64,000 nucleotides of DNA from Kitasatospora phosalacinea. GTDB lineage: Bacteria; Actinomycetota; Actinomycetes; Streptomycetales; Streptomycetaceae. The stretch is taken from assembly GCF_030268885.1 (NCBI RefSeq), contig NZ_BSSA01000011.1:164153-228152 (forward strand), read 5' to 3'. The notes below the pieces were generated by a model. That model worked only from the letters and a program-made list of their open reading frames with translations, was not told the DNA's origin and searched no databases. The translations under genes were made by a program, and so were the position numbers. Positions within the stretch are counted from its first letter, which is position 1. Each line of letters starts with the position of its first letter. Positions 8,860-16,648 of this stretch are shown piece by piece.

Positions 8860-9855
8860 ATGGCGACGGGGACGGGCAGTGCGGCGGGCGGCGGCAGGAC
8901 CACCGAGTGGAAGGCGCTGGGTTCGCGGTACGCGCTGCTGCCGCTGCGGCTGTTCCTGGGGGTGACCTTCGTCTACGCCGCCTTCGACAAGCTCTCCGAC
9001 GCGCACTACCTGGCCGGGGCGGGCGACCCCGCCTCGTTCTACGCCCAGACGAAGGCCGCCGAGGGCAGCAGCCCGGTCGGCTGGGCGCTCGGCCCCGCCC
9101 TGCACGCGCCGACCTTCTTCGGCCTGCTGGTCGCCTTCGGCGAACTCGCCGTCGGCCTGGGCACCCTGTTCGGCCTGTGGGGCCGGGTCGCCGCGCTCGG
9201 CGGCGCGCTGCTGTCCGCCTCGCTCTGGCTGACCGTCAGCTTCCACACCACCCCGTACTACCTCGGCAACGACCTGGCCTACCTGCTGGCCTGGACGCCG
9301 CTGCTGCTGGCCGGCACCCCGTACCTGTCGGTCGACGGCTACCTCGCCGCCCGGGCCGCCCGCGACCGGGCCCGCGGCCTCGCCGAGGACGCGGTGCGCC
9401 GCCGCGCCCTGCTCGACGGCGGCATCGCGGCCGTCGCGCTCGGCGGGGCCGGCCTGCTGTCCGGCTCGCTCACCGCGAGCTTCGGCCGGGACGAGGCGCC
9501 CGTCGCGGCGGGCGCCGGCGCGACCAGCCCCGTCCCGCAGCCCGGCCCCGCGGTGCCCGCCGCGCAGGTCCCGGTCGGCGGCTCCGCCACCGTCAAGGAC
9601 CCGGCCAGCGGCGACGCGGTCTACATCGTCCAGCCCGCCGCCGGGAAGTACGCGGGCCTGTCCTCGGTCTGCACCCACTCCGGCTGCGCGGTCAACCCGC
9701 CCAAGGACGGCAAGCTCTACTGCCCCTGCCACGGCTCCACGTTCGACGCCGCCACCGGCGCGGTGATCACCGGCCCGGCCGTGAAGCCGCTGCCCACGTA
9801 CGCCGTCACCAGGAACGGCGACCAGCTGGAGCTCGGCCCCCAGCAGTCCTCCTGA
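8860..9855 (+). CDS. DoxX-type membrane domain fused to a Rieske [2Fe-2S] domain
   Basis: This 331-aa protein combines an N-terminal DoxX/DoxD-like four-helix membrane domain (about residues 20-170) with a C-terminal Rieske ferredoxin. The cluster ligands are C271 and H273 (CTH) and C288 and H291 (CPCH), with C276 and C290 placed to form the stabilising disulfide of membrane-type Rieske proteins. A hydrophobic or Tat-like segment precedes the Rieske part, so this domain is probably outside the membrane. The likely role is quinone-linked or thiol electron transfer. The ATG at 8860 was chosen over an in-frame upstream codon (8755) that overlaps the guaA terminator. The stop is 5 bp from that of the convergent small gene. 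Confidence 0.85.
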   Translation: MATGTGSAAGGGRTTEWKALGSRYALLPLRLFLGVTFVYAAFDKLSDAHYLAGAGDPASFYAQTKAAEGSSPVGWALGPALHAPTFFGLLVAFGELAVGLGTLFGLWGRVAALGGALLSASLWLTVSFHTTPYYLGNDLAYLLAWTPLLLAGTPYLSVDGYLAARAARDRARGLAEDAVRRRALLDGGIAAVALGGAGLLSGSLTASFGRDEAPVAAGAGATSPVPQPGPAVPAAQVPVGGSATVKDPASGDAVYIVQPAAGKYAGLSSVCTHSGCAVNPPKDGKLYCPCHGSTFDAATGAVITGPAVKPLPTYAVTRNGDQLELGPQQSS

Positions 9856-9860
9856 GCCCG

Positions 9861-10088
9861 TCAGTCCAGGGTGTGGTCGTCGTCCCGGGCGCCGCCGCGG
9901 CCGCGCCGGGCCGCCGCCACCAGGGCGCCGGCCAGCCCGCCGCCGCCGAGCACGATGCACGTCAGCGGCAGCACGAACCGGCTGTTCACCTCGCGGTCGT
10001 TCAGCGAGGCCACCAGGTACAGCACCGCCAGCGCGGTGAACAGCCCGCCCGCGACCAGCGCGTACACGTCGAACCGGTGCTTCCGCAT
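9861..10088 (-). CDS. Small two-helix membrane protein, coupled to the PspC/LiaF-like gene
   Basis: This 75-aa protein has two hydrophobic helices (about residues 9-28 and 38-60) and a highly charged C-terminus (RRGRGGARDDD). Its ATG shares one base with the TGA of the upstream PspC-domain gene (TGATG), so the two are translationally coupled and probably work together. No family is recognised. Being too short for easy detection, its reality rests on the coupling, the hydrophobic pattern and the end abutting the convergent Rieske gene. Confidence 0.8.
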   Translation of the reverse strand: MRKHRFDVYALVAGGLFTALAVLYLVASLNDREVNSRFVLPLTCIVLGGGGLAGALVAAARRGRGGARDDDHTLD

Positions 10089-11644
10089 CACCGCACCACC
10101 TTGATGTCCCCGGCGCCCACGGACACCGTCAGTTCCAGTACGCCCCTGGACGGTTGGCCGTCCGGGACCTCGATCACCACGTCCTCGTCGGTGCCGGGGC
10201 CGTTGAAGTGCTGCCCGTCCGGCAGGGTCACCTTGCCCACGCCGTTGTGGAGCTTCAGCCGCAGCTCCACCCCGGTCGGCACGGTCACCCGGGCCTCGCC
10301 CGCGCCGACCCGCAGTTCGGTGCGCAGGGTGCCGCCCGCCGGGTCCAGCGCCGACAGGTCGAGCCGCGCGTCGCCGAGCGCCAGGGTGTAGTGCTCCTGG
10401 AGCTGCTGCGGGGCGGAGACCGTCCAGCGGTGGTCGCCGGTGGAGCCCGCGACCGTCGCCGAGGTGCCGGCCGAGAGGACCAGGCCCACCGTCAGCAGCA
10501 GCGACAGCAGGGTCAGCCCGCGGGTCCGCCCCCAGCGGGCGCTGACCACCATCGCCAGGCCCAGCGGCAGCAGCGCCACCGCCAGCACCGTCGACCAGCG
10601 GTGCTGCCCGTGGTCGCTCGCCGCGACCGCCCAGGACGCGCCGAGCGCCACCAGCACCGCCGACGCGCCCAGCACCGAGGTGCCGCGCTCCGCCCGGCGC
10701 CGGGCCTTCCACTCGCGGTGCCGCTCCATGTTGGCCCGGTACCGCTCCATCGCCTCCTGCTGCCGGACGCGGTGCTCCGCCATCCGGCGCTCCATCCGCT
10801 CCTGGTGGCTCTCCCCGGCGGGCTCCGGGCGCGGCTCCTTGCGCAGCGGGTCGCCCTCCGGCAGGTCGGTGCGCTGCCACCACGGCCGGGCGGACGCCCC
10901 GGGCGGCGGCGTCGCGCCGCCGTACGGGTTGCGCTCCGGGTGCCGCGGGTCCCACAGGTAGCCGGACGGGCCGACCGGCGGGGTGTCGGCGGGGCGGTCC
11001 TCGGCGGCGCCGCCGCCCGCGACCTGCTGCTCGTGCCAGGCCCGGATCCGCTCGTGCAGCTCGGCGCTGCGGACCTTCCACTCGCCGCGCAGGTCGCGGC
11101 TGACCGACTCGCCCCAGGTCTTCCAGTCGGCGAACGGGCCGGTGTCCTCCAGCCGGTCCCGCGGGCCGGGCGGCGGCGGGGGCGGCGGGGCGTCGTCGCC
11201 GCCGAAGCGCCGCCGCCGCTCCGGGTCGTAGCGCAGCCCCAGGAACACCAGCGCGGCGAGCAGCAGCAGCGGGAACAGCTGGCCGCCGTCGCCCATCGAG
11301 GAGAAGAACACCCCGGTGCCGATCACCGTCAGCAGCACCGCGCCGACCGACTGGCCGTCGACCCGGCCGGTCAGCACCCGCTGCAGCTCGGTGCGGCCGC
11401 CCTCGCCGTCCGCGGCCTCCCGCGGCACCACCAGCCAGGCCAGGCCGTACAGGAACAGGCCGAGCCCGCCGGTCAGGCCGAGCACCGCGATCACCACCCG
11501 GAACACCACCGGGTCGATGTCCAGGTAGCGGCCGAGGCCGCCGCACACGCCCGCCACCACCCGGTGCCGGGAGGAGCGGGTGAGCGCCGGCCGGCCGTCG
11601 GCGGGGGCGGCCGGGGGGTCCGCCGGGGTCTGGTCGTCCGTCAT
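10088..11644 (-). CDS. PspC-domain membrane protein with LiaF-like C-terminus
   Basis: This 518-aa protein carries an N-terminal PspC domain (about residues 25-90, RVVAGVCGGLGRYLDIDP then a membrane helix), further membrane helices, a long charged, Arg-rich cytoplasmic stretch (~150-320), two or three more helices, and a C-terminal beta-rich domain (~410-518) of the LiaF/toast-rack type found in envelope-stress regulators. LiaF proteins restrain sensor kinases in firmicutes. Here the gene is divergent from a kinase that also begins with a PspC domain, which strongly suggests a shared envelope-stress circuit. The ATG at 11644 puts the PspC domain near the N-terminus as usual; MGSM three codons upstream is the alternative. 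Confidence 0.85.
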   Translation of the reverse strand: MTDDQTPADPPAAPADGRPALTRSSRHRVVAGVCGGLGRYLDIDPVVFRVVIAVLGLTGGLGLFLYGLAWLVVPREAADGEGGRTELQRVLTGRVDGQSVGAVLLTVIGTGVFFSSMGDGGQLFPLLLLAALVFLGLRYDPERRRRFGGDDAPPPPPPPGPRDRLEDTGPFADWKTWGESVSRDLRGEWKVRSAELHERIRAWHEQQVAGGGAAEDRPADTPPVGPSGYLWDPRHPERNPYGGATPPPGASARPWWQRTDLPEGDPLRKEPRPEPAGESHQERMERRMAEHRVRQQEAMERYRANMERHREWKARRRAERGTSVLGASAVLVALGASWAVAASDHGQHRWSTVLAVALLPLGLAMVVSARWGRTRGLTLLSLLLTVGLVLSAGTSATVAGSTGDHRWTVSAPQQLQEHYTLALGDARLDLSALDPAGGTLRTELRVGAGEARVTVPTGVELRLKLHNGVGKVTLPDGQHFNGPGTDEDVVIEVPDGQPSRGVLELTVSVGAGDIKVVR

Positions 11645-11701
11645 GCTCCCCATCCTTCCGGGCCGTCGGGCCCCGCCCAACCGCCCGGGGCCCGGGAGCG
11701 A

Positions 11702-11742
11702 CCCTGAACTGTCCCTGAGGCACCTCAGGGGCCGGACCCTGA
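11702..11742. promoter_or_regulatory. Palindrome and CCCTGA repeats in the divergent PspC promoter region
   Basis: A perfect palindrome of 8-bp arms with a 2-bp spacer (CCCTGAGG-CA-CCTCAGGG, 11713-11730) is flanked by two further direct CCCTGA copies (11702-11707 and 11737-11742). All lie within the 134 bp separating the divergent starts at 11644 and 11779. The arrangement suits an operator of the NarL-type regulator encoded next door (autoregulation), which is an inference. Confidence 0.6.
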
Positions 11743-11778
11743 TGCGCCGCTCCACCGCCACCTGCGACCATCGGTGCC

Positions 11779-13164
11779 GTGGCCGCACCCGAGACCAGAA
11801 GCACCGAGCCCGCCCCGACCGAGACCCCGGCCGGTGCGCCGCCCTACCGGCGGCTGTACCGCAGCCCGCACGGCCGGATCCTCGGCGGCGTCTGCCAGGG
11901 CCTGGCCACCCACCTCGGCGTGCCCGTCACCTGGGTGCGGCTGGCGTTCATCGTGCTGTTCTTCTCCGAGGGCATCGGCGCCCTGCTGTACGCCGCGTTC
12001 TGGGTCGTGGTGCCGCTGGGCATCAACCAGGCCGCCCCCGGCGCCGACCGCCCGGCCCGCCGCGGCGACGCCGCCCCCGGCCGCTTCGGACGGCTGCGCG
12101 ACCTGCTGGAGCGCACCTTCCACGGCGACGAGGGCGCCCCCGCCGCCGTCGACGACGGCGAGCGCCCCGCCCCGGTCGAGGGCCGCGGCCGGGCCGGCAG
12201 CATGGGCCAGCTGTTCGCCCTGGTCGCGCTGGTGATCGGCGTGATGGCGCTGCTGTCCGCGCTCGGCATCCAGACCGCCAAGCCGTACGTGTGGCCGCTG
12301 CTCGCGGTCGGCATCGGCGTCGCCCTGGTGTGGCGGCAGGCCGACGACTCGCGCTGGCAGAGCTGGTTCGGCCTGGAGCCGGGCAGCCGCAAGGGCGCCT
12401 ACCTGCGGGTGCTGTCCGGGGTGCTGCTGGTGGTGGCCGGCATCATCGGCTACTTCGTCACCCAGGGCGTCGGCTCGCCGGTCGCGCTGGTCGTCGAGTC
12501 CTCGCTGGCCGTGGTCGCGGGCGTGCTGGTGCTCGGCGGCCCGTCGATGCTGCGGATGTGGCAGGACCTCGGCGCCGAGCGCACCGCCCGCATCCGCGCC
12601 CAGGAGCGGGCCGAGATCGCCGCGCACGTCCACGACTCGGTGCTGCACACCCTCACCCTGATCCAGCGCCGGGCCGAGGACCCCAAGGAGGTGCTGCGCC
12701 TGGCCCGCGCCCAGGAGCGCGAACTGCGCCTGTGGCTGTACCGCCCGGAGGCCGCCGCCGCGGCCGCCCCCGACACCCTCGCCGAGCACCTGCGCGAGAT
12801 CGTCGCCGAGGTCGAGGACCGGCACGGCGTCCACCTGGAACTGGTCTGCGTCGGCGACTGCCCGATGGACGAGCGGATCGCCTCGCAGATGCAGGCGGCC
12901 AGGGAAGCCATGGTGAACGCCGCCAAGTACGGTGGCGGTGGACCGGTCCAGGTCTACGCGGAGGTGGAGGGGAGGACGGTGTCGGTGTTCGTCCGCGACC
13001 ACGGCCCCGGCTTCGACCCCGACGACCTCCCCGAGGACCGCATGGGCGTACGCGAATCGATCATCGGCCGGATGCGGCGCAACGGGGGCACCGCGCGGGT
13101 GCGGCCCGCGCCGGACGGCGGGACCGAGGTCGAGCTGGAGATGGAGAGGGCGGCAGATGACTGA
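11779..13164 (+). CDS. PspC-domain sensor histidine kinase (NarL-type partner)
   Basis: This 461-aa kinase has an N-terminal PspC domain (about residues 22-85, SPHGRILGGVCQGLATHLG), four more hydrophobic helices (~135-260), a short dimerisation/phosphoacceptor helix with H285 in AHVHDSVLH, and a GHKL ATPase domain (N-box AREAMVNAAKYGG, G-box DHGPGFDPDD). It presumably autophosphorylates in response to envelope stress and passes phosphate to the regulator gene, which it overlaps by 8 bp. The GTG start has GACCAT seven nt upstream and no clear ribosome site, so the transcript may be leaderless. It is divergent from the LiaF-like gene. Confidence 0.9.
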   Translation: MAAPETRSTEPAPTETPAGAPPYRRLYRSPHGRILGGVCQGLATHLGVPVTWVRLAFIVLFFSEGIGALLYAAFWVVVPLGINQAAPGADRPARRGDAAPGRFGRLRDLLERTFHGDEGAPAAVDDGERPAPVEGRGRAGSMGQLFALVALVIGVMALLSALGIQTAKPYVWPLLAVGIGVALVWRQADDSRWQSWFGLEPGSRKGAYLRVLSGVLLVVAGIIGYFVTQGVGSPVALVVESSLAVVAGVLVLGGPSMLRMWQDLGAERTARIRAQERAEIAAHVHDSVLHTLTLIQRRAEDPKEVLRLARAQERELRLWLYRPEAAAAAAPDTLAEHLREIVAEVEDRHGVHLELVCVGDCPMDERIASQMQAAREAMVNAAKYGGGGPVQVYAEVEGRTVSVFVRDHGPGFDPDDLPEDRMGVRESIIGRMRRNGGTARVRPAPDGGTEVELEMERAADD

Positions 13165-13837
13165 CGCAGCGTCGCAGGAGGCGGCACCCGGCCGACGGGC
13201 CCGGGTGGTGCTGGTCGACGACCACCGGATGTTCCGCACCGGCGTGCGCGCCGAGATCGGGCGCACCGACGAGACCGGCATCGACGTGGTCGGCGAGGCC
13301 GACGACGTGGAGTCCGCGGTCCGGGTCGTCGCCGAGACCCGGCCCGACGTGGTGCTGCTGGACGTCCACCTGCCCGGCGGCGGCGGCGTCGAGGTGCTGC
13401 GCCGCTCGGCGGGCGTCGAGGGCGTGCGCTTCCTCGCGCTGTCCGTCTCGGACGCCGCCGAGGACGTGATCGGGGTGATCCGCGGCGGCGCCCGCGGCTA
13501 CGTCACCAAGACCATCACCGGCACCGACCTGGTCAACGCGATCTTCCGGATCGCCGACGGCGACGCGGTGTTCTCGCCCCGGCTGGCGGGCTTCGTCCTG
13601 GACGCCTTCGCCGCCACCGACACCCCGCCGGTGGACGAGGACCTCGACCGGCTCACCCAGCGCGAGCGCGAGGTGCTGCGGCTGATCGCCCGCGGCTACG
13701 CCTACAAGGAGATCGCCAAGCAGCTGTTCATCTCGGTCAAGACGGTGGAGAGCCACGTCTCCGCGGTGCTGCGCAAGTTGCAGCTCTCCAACCGGCACGA
13801 GCTGACCCGCTGGGCCACCGCCCGCCGACTGGTCTAG
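13157..13837 (+). CDS. NarL/LuxR-family response regulator
   Basis: This 226-aa DNA-binding regulator has a receiver domain (about residues 15-135) with acidic pocket D21-D22, phospho-acceptor D69 in LLDVHLPG, and the conserved Lys in YVTKTI. A LuxR-type helix-turn-helix follows (about 160-222, LTQREREVLRLIARGYAYKEIAKQ). The ATG at 13157 lies inside the end of the kinase gene (8-bp overlap), implying coupled translation and a cognate pair. The palindrome at 11713-11730 in the shared divergent promoter is the obvious candidate target. Confidence 0.93.
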   Translation: MTDAASQEAAPGRRARVVLVDDHRMFRTGVRAEIGRTDETGIDVVGEADDVESAVRVVAETRPDVVLLDVHLPGGGGVEVLRRSAGVEGVRFLALSVSDAAEDVIGVIRGGARGYVTKTITGTDLVNAIFRIADGDAVFSPRLAGFVLDAFAATDTPPVDEDLDRLTQREREVLRLIARGYAYKEIAKQLFISVKTVESHVSAVLRKLQLSNRHELTRWATARRLV

Positions 13838-14046
13838 ACCGCAACGGCCGGGGCCGGCCGGGCGCGCGCCCTCCTCCCCGGTCCGGGGCCCGGCCCGCGC
13901 CGTGCGGCCGTGTGCCAACGATCTGGTCACCGCGCGCGGGGCCGCGCCGCGGTGTCGGTAGGCTTCCTCCCGACCGGCACCGCGGCGGCCCCGATCCGGG
14001 GTCCGGCAGCCGGTCTCCTCAGTCCCTCCACAGCGAGAGCGCGCCG

Positions 14047-15204
14047 ATGTCTTCGACCGTTGCGAGCCACGAGCCGCTGTCCCCGTTGACGGCGGACAGC
14101 GCGGCCCCTGCCAAATCCGCCAAGCGTCCCCGGCTCTACGTGCTCGACGGCCTGCGGCTGCTCGCCGCGATCGGCGTGCTGTGCTGGCACTGGCTCGGCG
14201 TCGAGCGCTTCCAGGGCGTCTGGCACGGCTCCCCGTCGAAGCTGATGCCGTTCGGTCACCTGATCGGCGCCTACAGCTGGACCGGCGTCCAGCTGTTCTT
14301 CCTGATCAGCGGCTTCGTCATCTGCATGTCCTGCTGGGGCCGCTCGATCGGCGACTTCGTCACCTCGCGCATCGTCCGGCTCTACCCGGCGTACTGGGTG
14401 GCGGTGCTGGTCACCTCGGCCGTGCTGATGGTGGTCCCGACCATATGGGGCGACGACACCCACCACCCGACGCCGACCCGCATCCTGACCAACCTGACGA
14501 TGTTCAACATGCCGCTCGGCGTCGGCAACATCGACCCGGTGTACTGGTCGCTCTGGGCCGAGATGCGGTTCTACGTGCTGTTCGGCCTGCTGCTGATCTG
14601 GGGCCTGACCTACAAGCGCGTGGTCGCGTTCTGCGGCGTCTGGGCGTTCCTCGCCACCATCTCGCCCTCGGTGAACCTGCCGATCCTCGAGACCATGGTG
14701 CAGTCCACCTACGCCTGGTACTTCATCGCGGGCATCGCGATGTACCTGATGTACCGCTTCAAGCCGAACATGGTGCTCTGGGCGCTGATCGTCTACTGCT
14801 GGCTGATGGCCCAGGACCGGATGCGCGGCGTGATCGGCGGCTACGAGTACGGCACCCAGCACCACCTGTCCTGGTACCTGGTCATGGCGTACGTCACCGC
14901 CGCCTTCCTGCTGGTGCTCGGCTCGGCGCTGGGCTGGTTCAACTGGATCCGCTGGAAGTGGCTGACCGTCGCGGGCTCGCTGACCTACCCGCTGTACCTG
15001 CTGCACCAGGAGGTCGGCTTCCAGGTGATCACCCGGGTCAGCCGCCACCTGGACCCGTACCCCACCTTCTTCCTGGTGCTGGCCGCGATGATGGTCGCCG
15101 CCTACCTGGTGCACCGGCTGGTCGAGGTGCCGCTCGCGCCCTGGATGAAGAAGAAGCTGGAGAGCGCCTTTGCACAGATCCGCCGCAACGGCGAACCCGA
15201 CTGA
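14047..15204 (+). CDS. Acyltransferase 3 family membrane protein (OafA/YrhL-like)
   Basis: This 385-aa polytopic membrane protein begins its domain with LYVLDGLRLLAAIGVLCWHW, the typical acyltransferase-3 opening with a conserved Arg and a downstream His. About ten membrane helices span residues 35-370. Family members O-acylate (often O-acetylate) cell-surface polysaccharides, glycolipids or antibiotics using acyl-CoA. The ATG at 14047 follows gagagc; an earlier in-frame codon at 13912 would add a stretch with no hydrophobic or domain character. TAGGCT at 13959-13964 could be the -10. It opens a run of envelope-polysaccharide genes. Confidence 0.88.
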   Translation: MSSTVASHEPLSPLTADSAAPAKSAKRPRLYVLDGLRLLAAIGVLCWHWLGVERFQGVWHGSPSKLMPFGHLIGAYSWTGVQLFFLISGFVICMSCWGRSIGDFVTSRIVRLYPAYWVAVLVTSAVLMVVPTIWGDDTHHPTPTRILTNLTMFNMPLGVGNIDPVYWSLWAEMRFYVLFGLLLIWGLTYKRVVAFCGVWAFLATISPSVNLPILETMVQSTYAWYFIAGIAMYLMYRFKPNMVLWALIVYCWLMAQDRMRGVIGGYEYGTQHHLSWYLVMAYVTAAFLLVLGSALGWFNWIRWKWLTVAGSLTYPLYLLHQEVGFQVITRVSRHLDPYPTFFLVLAAMMVAAYLVHRLVEVPLAPWMKKKLESAFAQIRRNGEPD

Positions 15205-15349
15205 CCCGTCCGGGTGAAAACCGGCGCGCGGCCCGCGCGCCGACGGTCCCGATCCGGCCCCGTGCATATCCTGCCGGGGCCGGAGCCGTCCCCACCCCCG
15301 CCCACCCCCCGTCCGAGCCACTCGCACCCCGGCCCGGCAGGAGGAAAGC

Positions 15350-16597
15350 GTGACCGCCGAGGCCGACCGCCTGGACCAGCCGGGCCGCACGACACCGACC
15401 GGCGGCCCCGCCGGACCGGGCCCGGCCCGCACCGCGCGCCGGCTGCTGCGCTCCGGACGACTGCGCTGGACGGCGCTCGCCCTGGGCGGCTACGCCGCGG
15501 TGCGGCTGGTCGGCCTGGCCGCCGTGGTGGTCTGGGGCCACCGGCTCGACCCCGGGCAGTCCGCCCTGCACCGGCTGGCCACCCTGTGGGACGCCCAGTG
15601 GTACCAGCACATCGTGGTGCACGGCTACACCGACCGGCTGGACGTCGGCGGCTACGCCAACGGCGTCCCCTACTCCACGCTGGCCTTCTTCCCGCTCTAC
15701 CCCTGGCTGATCACCGCCGTCCACGCCGTGCTGCCGCTCAGCGTGGCGGGCTCCGCGCTGGCCGTCGCCTGGGCGGGCTCGCTGGCCGCCGCCTGGGGCG
15801 TCTTCGAGTTCGGCAGCCGCCTGTACTCCCGGCCCACCGGCCTGCTGCTGGTCCTGCTGTGGGGGGCCCTGCCCGGCGCGGTCGTCGAGTCGATGGCCTA
15901 CAGCGAACCGCTCTTCACCGCCCTCGCCGCCTGGGCCCTGCTCGCCCTGCTGCTGCGCCGCTGGCTGACCGCCGGACTGCTCTCCACCCTGGCCTGCCTG
16001 ACCCGCCCCACCGGCATCGCCGTCGCCGCCGCCGTCGGCGTCGCCGCGCTGCTCGCCCTGGTCACCGCGGTCCGCCGCCGCGACGCCACCGGCTGGGTCC
16101 GGCCGGTGGCCGCCGCCGCCGTCGCCCCGCTCGGCTTCGTCGGCTACCTCGCCTGGGTCGGCCACCGCCGGGGCCGCTGGGACGCCTACTTCGAGGTCCA
16201 GCGCGCCTGGGACTCGCACTTCGACTTCGGCCGCAGCACCGCCTCCTCCTACTACCGGCTGCTGTTCTCCGCGCAGCCGGTCTGGCTGACCGAGGCGGTC
16301 ACCGCGATCGTGCTGATCGGGTACGTCGTGCTGTTCGCGGTCGGCGTCCTGCAGCGCCAGCCGCCCTGGCTGCTGACGTACGGCGCGGTGCTGCTGCTGG
16401 TCGCGCTCGGCGACGCCGCGTACTTCAACTCCAGGGTCCGTTTCCTGCTCCCGGCCTTCTCCCTGCTGCTGCCCGCGGCCCTCGGGCTGGCGCGGTTGCG
16501 CAACCGGGCGGCCACTATGCTGGTCGTCGTTTCGGCAGCGGCGTGCTCCGCCGTCTACGGCGGCTATCTGACCTGGGTCTACCCGGACGCCCCCTGA
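15350..16597 (+). CDS. PIG-V-like membrane mannosyltransferase (GT-C fold)
   Basis: This 415-aa integral membrane protein has a charged N-terminal tail and about ten helices. The first outside loop contains WDAQWYQHIVVHGY, matching the WDAxxY...GY pattern of PIG-V-type mannosyltransferases, and the later MAYSEPLF...LTRPTG segment also fits. Such GT-C enzymes use polyprenyl-phosphate sugars and act on the outer membrane face. A strong AGGAGG site precedes the GTG start. The dolichol-phosphate-mannose-synthase-like GT2 at 21193 could provide its lipid-linked donor, which is an inference from proximity. Confidence 0.8.
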   Translation: MTAEADRLDQPGRTTPTGGPAGPGPARTARRLLRSGRLRWTALALGGYAAVRLVGLAAVVVWGHRLDPGQSALHRLATLWDAQWYQHIVVHGYTDRLDVGGYANGVPYSTLAFFPLYPWLITAVHAVLPLSVAGSALAVAWAGSLAAAWGVFEFGSRLYSRPTGLLLVLLWGALPGAVVESMAYSEPLFTALAAWALLALLLRRWLTAGLLSTLACLTRPTGIAVAAAVGVAALLALVTAVRRRDATGWVRPVAAAAVAPLGFVGYLAWVGHRRGRWDAYFEVQRAWDSHFDFGRSTASSYYRLLFSAQPVWLTEAVTAIVLIGYVVLFAVGVLQRQPPWLLTYGAVLLLVALGDAAYFNSRVRFLLPAFSLLLPAALGLARLRNRAATMLVVVSAAACSAVYGGYLTWVYPDAP

Positions 16598-16648
16598 CGC
16601 CGAAGCACCGAACCGGTCCTTGCACACATGCGTCCTAAGGGGAAAGAC

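Noticed and set aside
5716..9960. A 1,414-codon open frame on the minus strand opposite the zinc-ribbon, guaA and Rieske genes
   Set aside because: It runs antisense to well-supported genes and has Arg/Ala/Gly/His-rich low-complexity content typical of GC-driven open frames, with no recognisable domain or ribosome site.
15205..15349. A small RNA or gene between the acyltransferase and PIG-V-like genes
   Set aside because: The 145-bp gap shows only a ribosome site and pyrimidine-rich DNA; no hairpin or open frame stands out.
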